Positions 63,101-64,000 of a stretch of 64,000 nt of DNA are shown here, piece by piece. This DNA is from Acanthaster planci (taxonomy: Eukaryota; Echinodermata; Asteroidea; Valvatida; Acanthasteridae). Where the stretch lies: assembly GCF_001949145.1 (NCBI RefSeq), contig NW_019091578.1, positions 48,859 through 112,858 of the forward strand, in the 5' to 3' direction. Within the stretch, counting starts at the first letter, position 1; the number at the start of each line of letters is the position of its first letter. The notes beneath the pieces are model-generated. The model saw nothing but the letters and a program-made list of their open reading frames with translations. It searched no databases and was not told the DNA's origin. The translations under genes and the position numbers were made by a program.

Positions 63101-63758
63101 GAGAATTTGGTTTCTGTTAAGAGAAAAGCCCACTCAGCAATTACTATTGAAGGGTTTATCTCAAACCCTTACTGGAAATTTAGCCAGAAATTCTACATGA
63201 TTGAAAAACCTGCTTAATGTAACAAGATACCATATTTAATACTGTGTGTCTCTTGTTCTATGTATTGTACGTACTTCGTCATTCGTGGGCTTTCTGTTAA
63301 TTCTTTGTCTATTCATGTGCTGGTGTAATTCTTGTGTTTTTATATTTTATGTGACATATGACATACATTTATGTCATATGTTTTTGTCTTAAACAGATTT
63401 TTCAAATAAACCATAAAATTTTTGAAAAGCCTTACTCGTTACATTGGAATCTACACTGCATTTAAACATTACTAAAAGATTGGCATATTCGATCAAATCA
63501 AAGGAATTTTAACATGCATTGTGTTTGCATGTTCTGCATTGAGAGCTGTACCTGATAAGGAGTGGGAAATCCTCAAAAATGTGTAATATGTAAAAACTGT
63601 TACTGGAAGATAGCTTTCAAGAAAGTGAACAGTTCATGCTTGTTTTGGAAACAGATGATCCAACGACTTGTTGTTTAGTGGCAGAGCTGCCTCTCGGGGT
63701 CCAAGTCTACAATTTGATTGACAGAATGCAACACCGACCACAGGGTGTTAGCTGTGAT
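60081..63758 (+). CDS. GTF3C1: General transcription factor 3C subunit 1 (TFIIIC220), 3'-partial, first 8 coding exons
   Basis: Largest subunit of TFIIIC, which binds the B box of tRNA-type RNA polymerase III promoters in the nucleus. Exons: 60081-60135, 60436-60653, 60961-61118, 61461-61701, 62024-62227, 62481-62576, 63023-63098, 63655-63758, together 1152 nt or 384 codons of a protein of about 2100 residues in human; the rest lies right of the window. Matches to human: DEIALEGLDG near the start, DGIQGSC, RWGDSLVVVGSQELRFAALVG, LKLLKKLNDEEDD, and VQVYNLIDRMQ before QGVS (human TYDLIERRGTKGIS). The region is the N-terminal winged-helix/B-block-binding part. Phases at every join agree; the 63098/63655 join uses a split Tyr codon. 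Exon 5 was started at 62024 because the stronger-looking acceptor at 61986 gives the wrong phase. Confidence 0.92.
60436..60653 (+). CDS. GTF3C1: GTF3C1 exon 2
   Basis: GITLACLWCRLDQRLPKFPL through ETTGIVSLQDK; human has [20 protein letters not shown]. Acceptor attacag, donor aag/gtaaac. Confidence 0.94.
60961..61118 (+). CDS. GTF3C1: GTF3C1 exon 3
   Basis: VSRNEYPACIINNSETDGIQ through EEVQE plus two bases; contains GIQGSC. Acceptor tttttcag, donor aaag/gtgagt. Confidence 0.92.
61461..61701 (+). CDS. GTF3C1: GTF3C1 exon 4
   Basis: Completes Arg and reads WGDSLVVVGSQELRFAALVG through KRQFVDKR; human [20 protein letters not shown]. Donor aga/gtgagt. Confidence 0.94.
62024..62227 (+). CDS. GTF3C1: GTF3C1 exon 5
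   Basis: IVLCDISKKAKNSIFLTLQR through LAKKLPYL, 68 codons. Acceptor cacccacag; donor gtgtga is weak, so the 3' edge is less certain. Confidence 0.85.
62481..62576 (+). CDS. GTF3C1: GTF3C1 exon 6
   Basis: VSKKSWMGALKKTYRLLRDM to DNNTE, 32 codons; corresponds to the human [20 protein letters not shown] helix region. Acceptor tttgcag. Confidence 0.88.
63023..63098 (+). CDS. GTF3C1: GTF3C1 exon 7 (alternative end possible)
   Basis: MESLKLLKKLNDEEDDVAED to SSSN plus one base; acidic stretch as in human. If donor gtgaga at 63099 is not used, the frame stays open to TAA 63215-63217. Confidence 0.85.
63405..63410 (+). terminator. AATAAA in GTF3C1 intron 7
   Basis: Canonical polyadenylation hexamer 188 nt after an in-frame TAA that is reached when the exon 7 donor is not used. 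It could end a short mRNA. Confidence 0.4.
63655..63758 (+). CDS. GTF3C1: GTF3C1 exon 8
   Basis: Completes Tyr and reads DPTTCCLVAELPLGVQVYNL to GVSCD; acceptor aaacag, donor gat/gtaagt. VQVYNLIDRM aligns with human LTQTYDLIERR. Confidence 0.82.
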
Positions 63759-64000
63759 GTAAGTTAACCTTGAAGCGATTGGATATAGTGGTGATGTAGT
63801 TATGTTACAATAATATCACATGTTTTTTTTGTTGGTTTTAAAGCTTTTACCAGTCTCCTAGACCAGGGGTACATTTTCTAGCCAGTGCATTTTGTCATTT
63901 GCAAACTGTACCCTTATCAAATCTGGTAAAAACACTCTGTTATCAATACCCTCCATCATGATGACCTAATCTTTTGATCTTTTATGAATTTTACAAATCT
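63759..64000 (+). other. GTF3C1 intron 8 (partial)
   Basis: AT-rich sequence after donor gtaagt; nothing recognised up to the window edge. Confidence 0.6.

Noticed and set aside
63023-63217. ORF ending at 63217 taken as the end of the GTF3C1 gene
   Set aside because: A donor at 63099 joins in phase to 63655-63758, which encodes the next conserved segment, so the gene continues; the short form is kept only as a possible isoform.

Overview
The window is eukaryotic nuclear DNA: coding sequence sits in short exons with GT-AG introns of 0.3 to 8 kb, and the gene families are animal ones. Introns are AT-rich and full of short palindromic ACATGTAC-type repeats and small non-autonomous DNA transposons. 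All four proteins are very close to their vertebrate counterparts. I infer a marine invertebrate, plausibly a deuterostome such as an echinoderm, but nothing here proves the species. Two assembly gaps (N runs) are present at 13504-13519 and 59039-59197.

Layout: (1) 5409-31345, plus strand, the 3' ten coding exons of a PCTAIRE-type cyclin-dependent kinase (CDK16/17/18 family). Its N-terminal exons were not found and probably lie upstream of position 1. (2) 36376-40804, plus strand, a complete five-exon ubiquitin-conjugating enzyme UBE2N/Ubc13 (151 aa, catalytic Cys87). (3) 58152-46111, minus strand, a complete 18-exon dynamin-1-like protein (DNM1L/Drp1, 739 aa), tail-to-tail with UBE2N. (4) 60081 to the right edge, plus strand, the first eight coding exons of GTF3C1 (TFIIIC220), head-to-head with DNM1L. 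All exon joins below were checked for phase, and the summed coding lengths stay in frame.

The four genes form no operon or single pathway: one is a signalling kinase, one makes K63-linked ubiquitin chains, one drives mitochondrial fission, and one is an RNA polymerase III initiation factor. CDK17, UBE2N and DNM1L all lie on human chromosome 12, so the cluster may keep part of an old linkage group.

The most interesting material is within the genes: a 27-nt in-frame microexon in DNM1L at the vertebrate A-insert position; a nearly perfect 292-bp tandem duplication that copies part of a DNM1L exon together with its splice acceptor; a possible intronic polyadenylation isoform of GTF3C1; a candidate frame-shifting cassette exon at the kinase C-terminus; a near-perfect 68-nt hairpin in a kinase intron; and several MITE-like elements with recognisable terminal inverted repeats and target-site duplications (hAT, PIF/Harbinger-like and piggyBac-like). 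I found no CRISPR, phage or prokaryotic-type system, and no evidence of a wholly new multi-gene system.
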